Shown here in pieces: positions 29,631 through 40,900 of a stretch of 64,000 bases of DNA. The stretch's first letter is position 1; each line of letters begins with the position of its first letter. Source of the stretch: Deuterostichococcus epilithicus (Eukaryota > Chlorophyta > Trebouxiophyceae > Prasiolales > Stichococcaceae); assembly GCA_033439295.1 (NCBI GenBank), contig JAVTLE010000015.1, positions 1,922,001 through 1,986,000 on the forward strand, written 5' to 3'. The translations under genes were made by a program, and so were the position numbers. The notes below the pieces were generated by a model. It saw nothing but the letters and a program-made list of their open reading frames with translations. It did no database searches and was not told the DNA's origin.

Positions 29631-30081
29631 CTTGCCTAATGTGGGACGGAGTCGGTCCCAGAACCGCCGCTGATATCGTGCGAATGACGCTGATGATCAT
29701 GGCTGCCCCTCTTATCCCCAGAATCTCGTGAGGCGGGGGAATTAAAACCAGGCACACGTGTCACTACGCCACGACATGTGATGACCGATTCCGTTCCAGA
29801 ACGACTGCTGCTCCCATCGGCTGCAATGCTGCGCCTACGAACTCTCGTCGGATAAGAGGCCAACGCCAACGTTTTCGAAATGCTTCGCTTGATTGCCCAA
29901 GGTGGCGGAAATTTCTGCGGCAGGGGCCAGCTGTCATGGTAGCCTGCTGAGGGAGTGTGGCCATCAGCTCGATGGTCCCAGGCTTTCACATCGGGAGGCA
30001 GGCCAGCTTTAGGGCACGAGTCTTTTAATTGGACTTCCTATCCCATCCTGGAGACGGTCTTGTGAACGCGAACCGCCAAAC
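29631..30081. other. divergent intergenic region between two secreted-protein genes
   Basis: About 450 bases between start codons of paralogue B (minus) and the first Cys/PT-rich gene (plus). The head-to-head layout suggests a shared bidirectional promoter. No motif was identified. Confidence 0.45.
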
Positions 30082-31633
30082 ATGCCGGCGTCGGCTGTGC
30101 TGGGCACCATTATTGGCTGCTGGTCGCTCATCCTCCTCGCGTTATGCTCGCCAGCGTTGGCCGCAGTTGCCGTGCCGAAGCACCAGCGTGCAACTTCGCT
30201 GACGGGGACGGCTACACAGGATGGTGATTGGTCAGCCTGCAAGTCCGGCTGCCGTGCATTTGGCCGTGCCGCCGTCGTGCCTGCTGCTAGCCGCAGCAAC
30301 AGCAGCGCAGCGGGTGATGGTGGCAGGCTGATGGAAGCTGGCAGCAGCAGCAAAGAGCGCATGTGCCTCTGCGGCGCCTCTGCCAGCAGAGACGACAACA
30401 ATAAGGCCTCAAATGTGATAGGGGAGACCGCCTTCTGTCGCCGCGAGCGGCAGCGGTGCGCTAAGGAGTGTGGCAGCGACGACCATCTGCACTTCATGTG
30501 AGTGATGCAGGTGTGCGTGATGCAATATGTGCCTCCTTCGCTGTGACTATGGGCACACATCTCGAGGGTTAGATTGTTCACATGTACACGTCCAATTCTC
30601 AGGTGCAAGGACATTGGCGGCGCGAGAGCTGTGTCCTGCGCCTGCATGTCGGTCGCCAGCGCCGCCAGCCTGGCGCACAGGAGCGTCTCCGGCGCCGTGT
30701 GCGGGATGCCCCAGGCGCTGCCGGCCCTCGGCTGCGTCCTAGATTGGGGCGACATACTGCCGGCACGCCACCTGCTGCAGACGCCCACGACAAACCCTTT
30801 TGCCGCGACGCCCGCACCCACCGGCGCGGCGCCCACAGCAGGCTCCCCCACGCCGGCCCCCACGCCCGCACCCACCGCAGCAGCAACAGCGGCACCGACC
30901 GCGCCGGCGCCAGTGCAGCGGCTGTTCACGCTGTCGCCCATGCAGGTCGCCGGCGTCGCCGCCGCCGCCGCCACCGCCGCCCCGTCCACGCCTGCACCGA
31001 TGTCCCCGCCGGGCGTGCTGTCACCGGCAGGCCAGGCGGCCAGTGGGCCTGCCCCGGCACCAGTGGTCACAAACACCTCGCCGGATGGGTCCACCCAGAC
31101 TTCCACTTCGGGCAATGGCCGGGCCTTTGCACAGACGCCCACCGGCAGCTCCGCCTCCGGACCGACGCCTGCTTCCCAGCCAACGGCCGTCGCAGCAGCC
31201 GCGGCTGTTGCCACACCGGCGCCGACGCCGGCACCAACCCCGGCGCCGACGCCGGTGCCGACGCCGGCTCTCGCGGCTGCTCCCACGCCGGCGCCCTCCT
31301 CGCCGCCCACAGCGGCTCCGACTGGCGGGCCTGTAATGCCGGCGGGGGCGGCCGCCGCCGCTGCTACTACCGCGCCATCGCCGGTACCTTCGGCAGCTGT
31401 TCACCGCTCTGTGGCTGCCCTCGCTGCACTGGTGCGTTTGTCGTGCGCCTTCATGCAAGCCCTTCGTGCATTCGCCACATCCTTGCCTCTGCCTCACCAC
31501 GCAGCTACGAGCACTCGTTCCATTTGCATGTCTGCTATACAGCCCTGAGCTGCACGCTGACCTCAGCTGACCTGTGATGTGTACTCGGCAGGTGCCATCC
31601 GCCGGTGTTGCAGCCGTTTGGGCGTTTGCGTAG
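30082..31633 (+). CDS. secreted Cys-module plus Pro/Thr/Ala-rich stalk protein, probable GPI anchor (copy 1)
   Basis: Predicted 428 aa. Exons 30082-30497, 30603-31431, 31592-31633; phases close. The signal peptide (MPASAVLGTIIGCWSLILLA) is followed by a Cys module with AFC-x6-C-x3-C-x9-C-x10-C-x-C. The last part of that module is interrupted by an intron just before FM|C, exactly as in copy 2. RHLLQ comes next, then a long TPAPTPAPT-type stalk. The 42-nt last exon gives a hydrophobic tail (VPSAGVAAVWAFA) typical of GPI attachment. Composition is that of algal cell-wall hydroxyproline-rich glycoproteins. The Cys module is not one I can name. The tandem paralogue lies 0.5 kb downstream. Confidence 0.75.
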
Positions 31634-32111
31634 CAGTATATCTCCTCCATAGTAATTCTGCTGGGTTTGACAGGTCACGGTGAACTGCCATCATGCACGA
31701 GCACTTTACTTCAGGGGTTATGACGCAGGCGGCGTCGATTGCCATGCGTAGGATGGTAGGAAGCAACCTCACCGTCGATCGCCATCAGTAGCAGGAAGCA
31801 AAGAAGTCTGAACTCAACAACTCCCCCGTGCTTCTTGAGGCGTGCCAAGATGCAGTAGTGCAGCGTGGCAACTCCAGATGATCTCTGTAACTCCACACAA
31901 TCTCTTCCTAACATGCAACCCAAGCTCGTACTTCTTGTTACACCAGCGTTTGGCGGATTGTACGGCGGGATTGAACCCATTTCTGCTTACACGGCCAAAT
32001 GACCAGAGACCAATTCCTCTCTGGGCACCGAAGCTGTCGTTATGTACGAACCGCCTCTGCTGCTGTCAATCTGCCGGCTCCGAGCACTTCTTGTGCGGGC
32101 AGTGCCACAGG
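31634..32111. other. intergenic region with short imperfect tandem repeat
   Basis: Gap between the two Cys/PT-rich paralogues. An imperfect direct repeat (GTCGATTGCCATGCGTAG... and GTCGATCGCCATCAGTAG...) lies near 31735-31800. No gene seen. Confidence 0.45.
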
Positions 32112-35100
32112 ATGACTCCAGGTCAGCACGTTTGGGTTCTCCTCTTGCTGATAATGGCCTTTCCCGGACAATCAGCAGCACAGAGCGCGCGCTCAGCCGG
32201 GCACAAGATAGAATCTGCTGATGATGACGTAAAGACAGAGCGTCTCTGCACAGGCAGCTGCCTGGCGCTACGCCGCCCTACTGTATCGTTGATGACTCTC
32301 ACACCCGAGGCCTGCAGCAGCAGCAAAGCAGGTGGCAGCATCTGCAGCGGCGAGCAGCAGGAGGCACACAGGTGGCACTGCCCATGCCTTTGCGGTGCCA
32401 GCACAGGAGTTGCCAGCAGCCGGGAAGACGAGACTGCCTTTTGCCGCCACGAACGTCACAAATGCGCCGGAGAGTGCGGCGGCGAGGACCACATGCGCTT
32501 CATGTGACGATTCTCACCGTTTGCAAATCTGAAACGTTGTCATGACGCTCGAACCGCATGATCAATGCTGTGCACCACTTACGAGAGCACTGCAATACTC
32601 AATTTGATCATGAACGCCGCAGGACAGCATCAGAGCGCATATTGTTCTTTTCTGCAGGTGTCATGACGAAGGTGGCTCACGAGCCGTCGCCTGCGCATGC
32701 GCCTCCAGCGCCGGCGAAGAGTGCTTGGCATACAGCGGCATCAAGGGCCCGGCCTGCACTGACGCGGGCGCAGACCCCTCCCTCGCCTGCATCCTGGACA
32801 CCTCACGTCCGCTGCTGCACCGCCGCCTGCTGCAGGGTGCCTCCCAGGGCGGCATCCTGCCCTTTGCCATCACAACCGGCGGCCAGAGCATTGCTTTCGT
32901 GCCCACACCGGGTCCTGCTGCTGGCGCCACAGCGCCGACTCCCTCGATTGCTATGCCCACGACAGCGGCGGACGCCGCTGCTGGACCGGCTCCCGGGGCG
33001 GCTGCAGCTCCCACCGCCGCCGCTGGGCCGGCTGCCGGCGAGACTGCGGCCCCTGCCGCCGCCGCCGCCGCCACAGCCCAAGCGCCTGTGGCCGCATCTA
33101 CGGCTCCCAAAGCCACAACAGCAGCTGCGCCCACTGCAGCGCCTACCAGCTTCACCTTCAACATCGGCAACCAGGGCTTCGCCATCACGCCGCAAGGCGT
33201 CAAGGCGACTGGCGCCACGGCACCTCAAGCTCCCGCCGCCGCCGCTGCCGTTGTTGCCGCTGCGCCTGCAACGCCTGCTCCCAGCGGCAGGGCAGTTGGG
33301 CCACCAGCAGCAGCTGCGCCGACAGCGTCACTTGTTAGTGCTGCAGCTGCTGCTGTAACAGCCAACACTGCAGCGCCAACGAACTCGACAGGCCCAACAC
33401 TGTCGCCGCTGGCGACAGCTGCTCCGACCAGTCGTGCGTCAGCAGGCGCGGCGCCTGGCCCTGTGACAACGCCTGTGCCGACGCCTGTTGCTACACCTTC
33501 CCCAACGCCTGCTCCAACACGCGCTGCGACGCCTGCCCCAATGCCTCCTGTGGCTACGCCCGCTCCAATGCCAGTTACCACACCCGCTCCGACGCCTGTT
33601 GCCACGCCCACCCCGACGCCAGCTCCCACCGGCGCTTCCGCTGCTGCTGCCGCATCAGTCACCCCTGCACCAACTCCAGCACCAGCCAGCATCACCAGCG
33701 GCAAGGCGGCTGCTGCTGGCGCCCCAACAAGCACCCCGACGGCAACACCGGGGCCGGCGGTGGTGCCGCTGCTTCCTGTTGTCACATTTACGCCAACATT
33801 GACTGCCACACCATTGCAGGTTGGGACCACCCCGCCTGCAGGCTCTGCTAAAACATCCAGATCAGGTGCGCTGCCCTGACTGCCAGGTTTGACTTTGAGT
33901 TCAGAGGGCAGATGGCTGGATGCGACTTGACGCCATGATTTTCAGCACATGCGCATGCAGACACAGAGGTGCTCGAGGGTAATCTTAACTCTGGAGCTAT
34001 TTACCCACTCTCCATCTGTGTGCAGGAAACAGCGTGGCTGTGGCGAGCACGCCTGCAGGCCAGTCCGTATCTGGGCCGACTACGACCAGCGCCCCATCTG
34101 CTGCCGGCACGCGCCCAAGTGCTGCCGGTGCCATCTCCTCTGGGACGCCACCGACAGGCTTGGTGACAGCAGCACCCACCCGCTGGCCCCGCTGCTGCCG
34201 CCGTTGCCGCAGCGCTCGGGACTCCCACGGCAGGCCCGACACCCCGCCCTGCAGCCGGGCCGCCTGCCAGCGGCATTGGAGCAGCGCACCCCGTGACATT
34301 GTCACCAACGGCAGCCGCCCCAGCCAATGCTGCGTCAGCAGGCGCTGCGTCCGGCCCTGCATCCATACGCGCCCCGACTCCTGCTCCGACATCTCCACGC
34401 ACAAACGCGTCAGCTGCCTCTGCGCCCATGCCAGCTCCGACTCCGGGGCCAGCTGGTGATAGCGGCGGCAAGCAGGCTGCTGCTGGGGTGCCGACAGGCA
34501 CACCAACTGGTGCGCCGGGACTTGCGGCGGTGCCGATGCCGCTGCCTCCCGTCATCTTTCGGTTGCCAACACTGACTCCCACACCCTTCCAGACCAGCAC
34601 AATCACCTCTCCAGCGGGCTCCTCGAAGACATCAACCTCAGGTGTGCAGGCATTGCAGCTGCAACTGATATGTCAGAAGATCTTAAACTGTGGAGTGGCG
34701 CTTGTGCTCAAGTACGGGCTCACTGCGCTGCAACAGCCGGCCTTTGAGCCTTGCGTCTGGATGATGTCCTGATCTGCCCCACAGGTAACGGCCAGGCAGC
34801 GGCCAGCACGCCGACGGGCCAGTCCGCCTCTGGACCCACACTGACAAGTGCCCCGTCTACTGCCGCCGGAGCTGCACCCACGACTCCAGCCTCCGCGGCC
34901 GCTGCCGCAGGCGCCCCACTCACCACGTCCCCCACTCCTGCTGGACCCGCAGCACACCTTTCAGCTGGGAGCGGCGCCGCCGCCGGAAAGCGCCCTTTCG
35001 CCCAAGCTGCACCCCAGGGAGCCAACAGGCGCAGCCAGTGGCGCAGCGCCTACAGCAAGCGCGGCGGGCGGCCCGACGGTATTGCCCACGTCTGCACAGT

Positions 35101-36581
35101 CGCGTGCGGCTGCGGCCGCCGCCGCTGCTGTTGTTGCCGGAGTCGGGTTTGCAGGCGTAGCCGAGCCGGCGACTGAGCCAACACTGGCGCCTGCGAGCTC
35201 TGCAGCCAGCGGCAAGGAACCGACTGCCGCCCCGTCTGGTGTCGCCACTGCTGCGTCCTCCGGTGATGCAGCCCCGCCCACTGCACCGTCCACGATGGCA
35301 GCAGCTGCTGCACAGGCAGGCAAGGCGCCCACTACTGCGCTGACGGGTCCGGCTCCGCCGACTGCCGACGGGCCGACTTCTGCGGCAGGGAAGACAATTT
35401 CTGCAGCGCCGATTGCCGTGCCTACGAGCTCGTCCACTGTGCCGCCCACCGCCGCGCCTGCAGCCGCATCCATAACTGCAGGCAAAACCCCAGCGCCTAC
35501 CTCAGCGCAGCCGAGCCCGGATGAGCCTTCGACCGTCAGCAACTCAGCAACCAGCAGGCCCACTCCCGAGCCTTCGCCTCCTGCAACATCTGCACCCACA
35601 AGAACGCCGCCGCCTGCCGCCGCTACAGGGCAGCCAACGGCGGCCCCTACACCCTCCGCAGCGGCGCCCACCGCCAAAGGAAGCATCGCCGCCGCAGCTG
35701 CCGCTCCAGGCAAACAGCCGACAGGCACCCCATTCCTCTCCCCGGCGGTGTCCGCTAGCAAGACCGCACCCGAGCCCACAATAGCGGCCGCAGCAGCCGC
35801 AGCTCGAGGCAAGCCGACGGGAATCCCCTCCGAAGCCGCAGCAGCGCCCGCTAATGAGCCGACCACACCTGCGCCAGCAGCTGCTCGAGGCAAGCCCACG
35901 GGTACCCCATCCACATCTGCTGCAGCGCCTGCGAGCGAGCCCACTTCAGGGGCCACTGCAGCCGCAGCTGCTCGAGGCCAGCCGACAGGGACCCCCGCCG
36001 CCTCTGCAGCAGTGCCCACTAGCGAGCCGACCACCACTGCCACCTCGGCGGCAGGAGCATCAGGCAGGCAACCCACCGCTGCACCACTCATAACGGCGGC
36101 GCCCTCGACCCCTTCAGCTGCACCGACCATGACCACGTCCCACGGACTGCCTGTGGCCGCGGCGCCAGCTGACCCGACTTCAGCACCTTCTGGCAAGCAG
36201 CCCACGTCCGCGCCCAGCGCCGCAGGAAAAACAGCCGCCGGCGCGCCGTCCGCGGCACCTTCTGGCAAGCAGCCCACGCCCACATCAAGCACCTCCGCAG
36301 CATCGCCCGCCGGCGTGCCCACTGCAGTGGTTCCAGTGCCCGCACCCGCTGCCACAGATGCCGTGCACTGCGTGCCAATGTCCTTCCTGGTGCGCGCTCT
36401 GATGTCTCGCTGCAGCATATCACTCTTGGCGACTGGGGTACTGCAAACTTTATATCGTCTTCTCTGTGTAACCGCACAAATTCAATCATGGCGACAAAGC
36501 GTTGCGGCGGTGATGTGCTCAGGCGTGCTGTTCATGCAGGGGCTGTGCATTGGTGCAGCAGCATGGCTAGTCGCTCTGTGA
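32112..36581 (+). CDS. secreted Cys-module plus long Pro/Thr/Ala-rich protein, probable GPI anchor (copy 2, two frame breaks)
   Basis: Paralogue of the preceding gene, about 1290 aa. Exons 32112-32503, 32658-33865, 34026-34641, 34785-36389, 36540-36581. Signal peptide MTPGQHVWVLLLLIMAFPGQ. The Cys module has the same C-x6-C-x3-C-x9-C-x10-C-x-C spacing and the same intron position, then RRLLQ. The stalk contains repeated modules (KTSRSG|GNSVAV, then KTSTSG|GNGQAA), each split by a phase 1 intron; copy 1 has the equivalent TSTSGNGRAFAQ without an intron. The 42-nt last exon encodes GLCIGAAAWLVAL, a GPI-like tail. Exons 3 and 4 each carry one extra base relative to an open frame (near 34178-34184 and 35021-35025). 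Frames before and after have the same composition, so sequencing errors are likely, though a recent pseudogene is possible. Confidence 0.7.
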
Positions 36582-36865
36582 TGCGAGCCAACTGTCGCAG
36601 AAGCCAGATCTCATCATACGGTCACGTCGATGCGAAACTGCAATTTTTGCGGCAGATTTTGTAGATACTGTAGTTAGTACAGCCGCCGCCGCCAATTGAG
36701 TGTTGTCAAACTGAATATCTGCACACTGGCGCATTGTCTGCATTACCCATACTGCCGACGGATCGCCACAGGGCAGTATCAGCTGAGCAATCTGCTAATT
36801 TGAACGCTCATAACTATGTTGCGTTCCCAGCCGAAGGGAAGGGAAGGGAAGGCAGAAAGGCTGCT
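36582..36865. other. intergenic, GGGAA repeats
   Basis: Short gap up to the transposon's target-site duplication. It contains four GGGAA-like repeats at about 36835-36852. No gene. Confidence 0.5.
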
Positions 36866-36872
36866 CTTTTCC

Positions 36873-37031
36873 CAGTTATGTAGGGGCGCCATTTAGCCGT
36901 AAAGGACACCCCTTTTGCAAGACCCAGAAGGGCATAATCGGCCAGAAGTTCAAGACCTGACCCCGAAAGTTCAAGCTCAGCAAAACGCCAAGTGCGGCCA
37001 GCACGCGGCCCCGCATCATGCGCTACCACTC
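36873..37031 (+). repeat. left terminal inverted repeat
   Basis: Matches the reverse complement of 42840-42998 with about three mismatches. The short open frame MQDPEGHNRPEVQDL found here on plus is repeated on minus at the right end. Confidence 0.9.
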
Positions 37032-37854
37032 GAATTACTTTTCAGAACGTTTCGCTGCCATCTGGGCTGTCCAGCAGCGCTGAACCGCGGCCGTGATGTG
37101 GTGCCACACCCGTCAAATCGTACCCCATGTCGCGGCTGTTCAGGCCGCTTCGCCGGCCACGCGGCGCCATAGAGCTGTACACCTGCCTCGGATGCCCGGG
37201 AGTGTTCTTAAGTCTCTACATGGTGCGTCGGTCACTCTCAGTGCTCTCGTTCTGAGCTCAGCATGTTTTGCAGTGGTACATGTATGCGCCAACTAAAGAA
37301 CGGTGCGGCGTTGCCTTCCGCTGAGCTGAACAGCCGGGGACAGTAGCACGAGCAACGGCAGACTCCATCGGAGCAAGACGTACTGCTGGCGCCTGAGCTA
37401 GACTCTGCCGCTGGTGGCGGCGACGCCAGCAACGTCGATTGCTAGGGTGGCGACAGCGGGGAGAGAGCGGCTAGCCCTGCTGTGGCAGCAGAGCTTGCCA
37501 GTCAGCTTTGTGCTGCCCTCTAGGAGGGACGCACTCAGCTGCTCATCATTGATGCCACGGCACACGCAAATGACACTTTATGGATTCTGCGCCGTGCGTT
37601 TCCAGGACGGCGAGCGGCTGGTGGGCTATGCGAAGGACAGCTGGCGGCAACATGGCGCTGGAAGGGCAGGACCGCCCAGGGCAGCCGCACCTGTGATTGA
37701 CTGCACCCACGATGTGCCATGGCTGCGGCCCTTGACGGCGCGGGCGACAGTGACCAATTCTACAGGCTGGCCCCGGCGGGCAACAGGAATGTATCGTGCA
37801 GCAGCGCAATTTCTGAGGCGTGTCCTATTCGGTTTGAAGCCTGGCGGTTCCTTT

Positions 37855-37956
37855 GCAGACTGGGCAGTCGTCGACAGCAAAGGCCGCTGCAGACTGGGCA
37901 GTCGTCGATAGCAAAGGCCGCTGCAGACTGGGCAGTCGTCAAAAGCAACGGCCGCT
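37855..37956 (+). repeat. 34-bp unit tandem array, three copies
   Basis: Units start at 37855, 37889 and 37923, each beginning GCAGACTGGGCAGTCGTC. The second differs from the first by one base; the third has three changes. It lies inside the transposon. Confidence 0.9.
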
Positions 37957-40900
37957 GCTGGCGCAGCTGCTCCTTGCGCACCGCGCTGCCAGCCAATGCA
38001 GATATGGACAGCCGGCCATGCCGACCATGCCGGCAGTAACCTTTGAGCAGCAGCTGCTGCAGGAATACGATCTGGACCTCGGCAAGCAGCGGATGACTAG
38101 CATGTAGCAGGCACAGCTGCTAGGCGTCCTGCGGGGCAACACATTCAAAATGCTGGCCATGCTGACAGGTGAGCGCACAAGCCAGTTTCAACCTTCTGGC
38201 TTACGGTGTGCGTGGGCGATGTGCACGTTCATAGTGTTGTTCTACTGTTCCTCCAGCGCTATCTGGGTGCGCTTCGTGCGTGTGCATACGAATTGTCCCG
38301 CTTTCCGCATGCACAGAGTGGACCAAGGCAGGCGGGCTTGCGCCAGGCCGATGCGAGCCATCAGCCGATGATTTGCAATCAAAGTGCTTAGCCTGCGGGG
38401 AGGCGGTCTCATGCGTTGATGTGCCGCGGACCATTCCAGGTTCGTGTTCTCGCTTGCAGGCATGCAGCAGTCATGTACATCTTATATCTGCCCTACACAG
38501 GCATCTGCATGGAGTTGGTCATGTGCTGCGCCAGCAACATTGCTGCATGCTTGCTCCTGACGGGAACAACCTGAATTTGGCCGCAATTTGCCATTCCCTT
38601 GCTTGCAGATGGATGGCAGATGCATCGGTGTGCTACGCAAAGCGTCGCATCTGGCTTTGCGTCGCATCTGGCTTTCCTGTGCCTGCTGTACGTTTGGCTG
38701 GACAGCTTCGCTTGCACACTGATAGCATTGGGCGCAGGTCCAAGGCCGCTGCCGCGAGCCCGCCGGACGGCGCCGGGCCGGGCTTAACCCTCTCCAGGTG
38801 CTGCCCACGTCGATGCTGTGGGATTTCAAAGTGTGCAGGCTGCTGCCAGCCATAGGCCAGCCTTAAGCTGAAGCATCGGCTTGCGCTAGCGCCGCCGCAG
38901 GCGGCTTTTGCCGAATGCTGCAGAATGTGCGAGGCAGCGGATTTGTTGTCTGCGGGTAGTTTACGGCGCTATTAGCTACTACAGGTAGTGCTTGAGGTGC
39001 TGCACGTTCGTGCACAGTCTGCAAGACTGCGCGCTCAGGCGCATAGTCACTCTGGGCAACATATGTGCAGTACTGTTGTGCCAGCAATGTGACTGAGATG
39101 CTCCATGCGCCCTGCTGCAGGAGTGGGAACCGAGCTGCAGGAGTGGACTTGGCACCTGCCTGGAGGTGATGGGGGCCAGTGTCGAGGATCTTGGGTGCTC
39201 CAGCTCCAATGCGCATCCGCCGCGGGCTCGAGCGCCGCCACCGGTTAGGCGTCATGTTAAGAACATCTGCAATTTTTTTGTGGCCAGCGCAGCTGACCAA
39301 ATTTGCAACTATTGTCTGTTGCAGCCCCTTATTTGTGACATTTGCGGTGCTGCGCACCGAGCCCAGGTGGCCATTCGTTACCAGCTTCGTGCTCTGATGG
39401 CTGCAAAATTGCATGTTGGAACGTACACACGAAGGCTGCATTCTGCGGTTTGGTTTGGTTGCCAGCAGAAGAATCTCCTGTGCAATCACAATTCGGCTCC
39501 AACAGCACGTGAGTTTGTTGCATCATCTGGGCTCCACACTTTACAGCAGTGCAGACGAGCACGTTCACTAGGAGTGACATCCTGTTTGGTGGCGGACCGC
39601 CAGGAAGGAGATCTGCGGTACTGTCCTGCGCACCATAACGAAGAATGCTGGAGTTGCTGAACAAAGCAGCAGGAGTGACCACCACCACCAGGCGTCAACT
39701 TCTCAAGCTTTCCATCAGTACAGTTTTCATGCTGAGGAGACGTCGTGGGCGAGCTCCATGATATGCTAACCGCAAATGCTCACAGCAACCTTTCTGAACT
39801 GTGCCCAGGTAAAGTTCAAATTAGGATGTACTCAGTTTCCGGAGCAAAAAATACTGTTCGACCTCCAGTTCGTTTCTCCTCTGCGGCGCCCACCATCACA
39901 ATTACATTCATTGATCGCGTGCAGCAGGCTTTCCTGAGCCAGCTGGCCTTTACTTTACTCTAAACTGATGCCTGCAGGCAAAGTTATGGTCATTTATCGG
40001 CGGGCAACATCTGTCAGCGAGGGGCTGCGGCAGGCGGCCTGTGGTGAACGCGTGGCATGAAGCTAGCAGCTGTGCTTTCGCAGAAAGCTTTGCAAGCCAA
40101 GGCATGAGGTAGCCTTTCAGATCGTATGGCAGAATCTGAGGAACCCTTCTGCGCAGACGTTTGGCTGTGGGCTCTGATTCTGCCACTTTTCTGCAGATCC
40201 CAAGGTGGTGGAAGGCCAATTGCAAATACACACCTGCAGTGCTCTGAGTGTGTCGGCGCTGCGGGTGGAGACGCTGTGTGAGTGTGGAGGCTTGATGGTT
40301 CAGACAGTGCGTCAATGCATTCCCTCAGCTTCGAGACAGAGTCTGTGCTGTGAAGCATGCGCACCGCTGCCGGCTTGCTGGAAATCTGCAGAGTGGTAAG
40401 ACCAGGTGCAGACGAGCTGCAACTTCGGTGCAACTTCGCACAGCGACTCTACCGTGGACCGTGAGGACCGTGAAAGCATGGGCAGTGAAGTTTGACAACT
40501 CAGGACTCATCCAGCATCGTACCCCGCCGATACAAAGGCTGGTGGAGATGCACTGTCCAGGGAACGCCCAGAACGAGTCAGCGTCACGGCTGGGCCTGCA
40601 AAACGCCTTGTATATATCACATCTGAGCCAGGCAAGCACCTCAAAGCCGCCGCATTCCGGGAGAAAGCTTTGCAAGCCAAGTTTGGTACCGACGCGCATG
40701 CGCGCATTTGGGCACTCGAAGTGGCAGCTGTTGTGGCACCAGCTGCACCCCCGACGCTTTGCGACATGGTATCATGCACACAGAACACCCCTGCACCTAT
40801 GCCCAGCCCGCCTCCGAGCCTCCGGCCCATGCAGCTGCCTCCCCAGCGTCTCGCAGCACCCCCACCGGCCTCCTCGCAGGCCTCGCAGAAACCGGTGCAG

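Noticed and set aside
30009-31310. 433-aa minus-strand open frame
   Set aside because: Antisense of the first Cys/PT-rich gene, which has a signal peptide, conserved Cys spacing and consistent introns on plus.
34961-36418. 485-aa Val/Gly/Ala-rich open frame on the minus strand
   Set aside because: It is the antisense shadow of the Pro/Thr/Ala-rich stalk exon; GC-rich repeats keep all frames open. No start context, splice logic or domain.
37414-37911. 166-aa open frame inside the transposon as a possible transposase
   Set aside because: No catalytic motif seen, and it ends within the 34-bp tandem array that shifts frame between copies.
39266-39360. Cys pairs (ICNYC, ICDIC) as a zinc finger of a transposase
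   Set aside because: Spacing and following His residues do not fit a named finger, and the frame is short.
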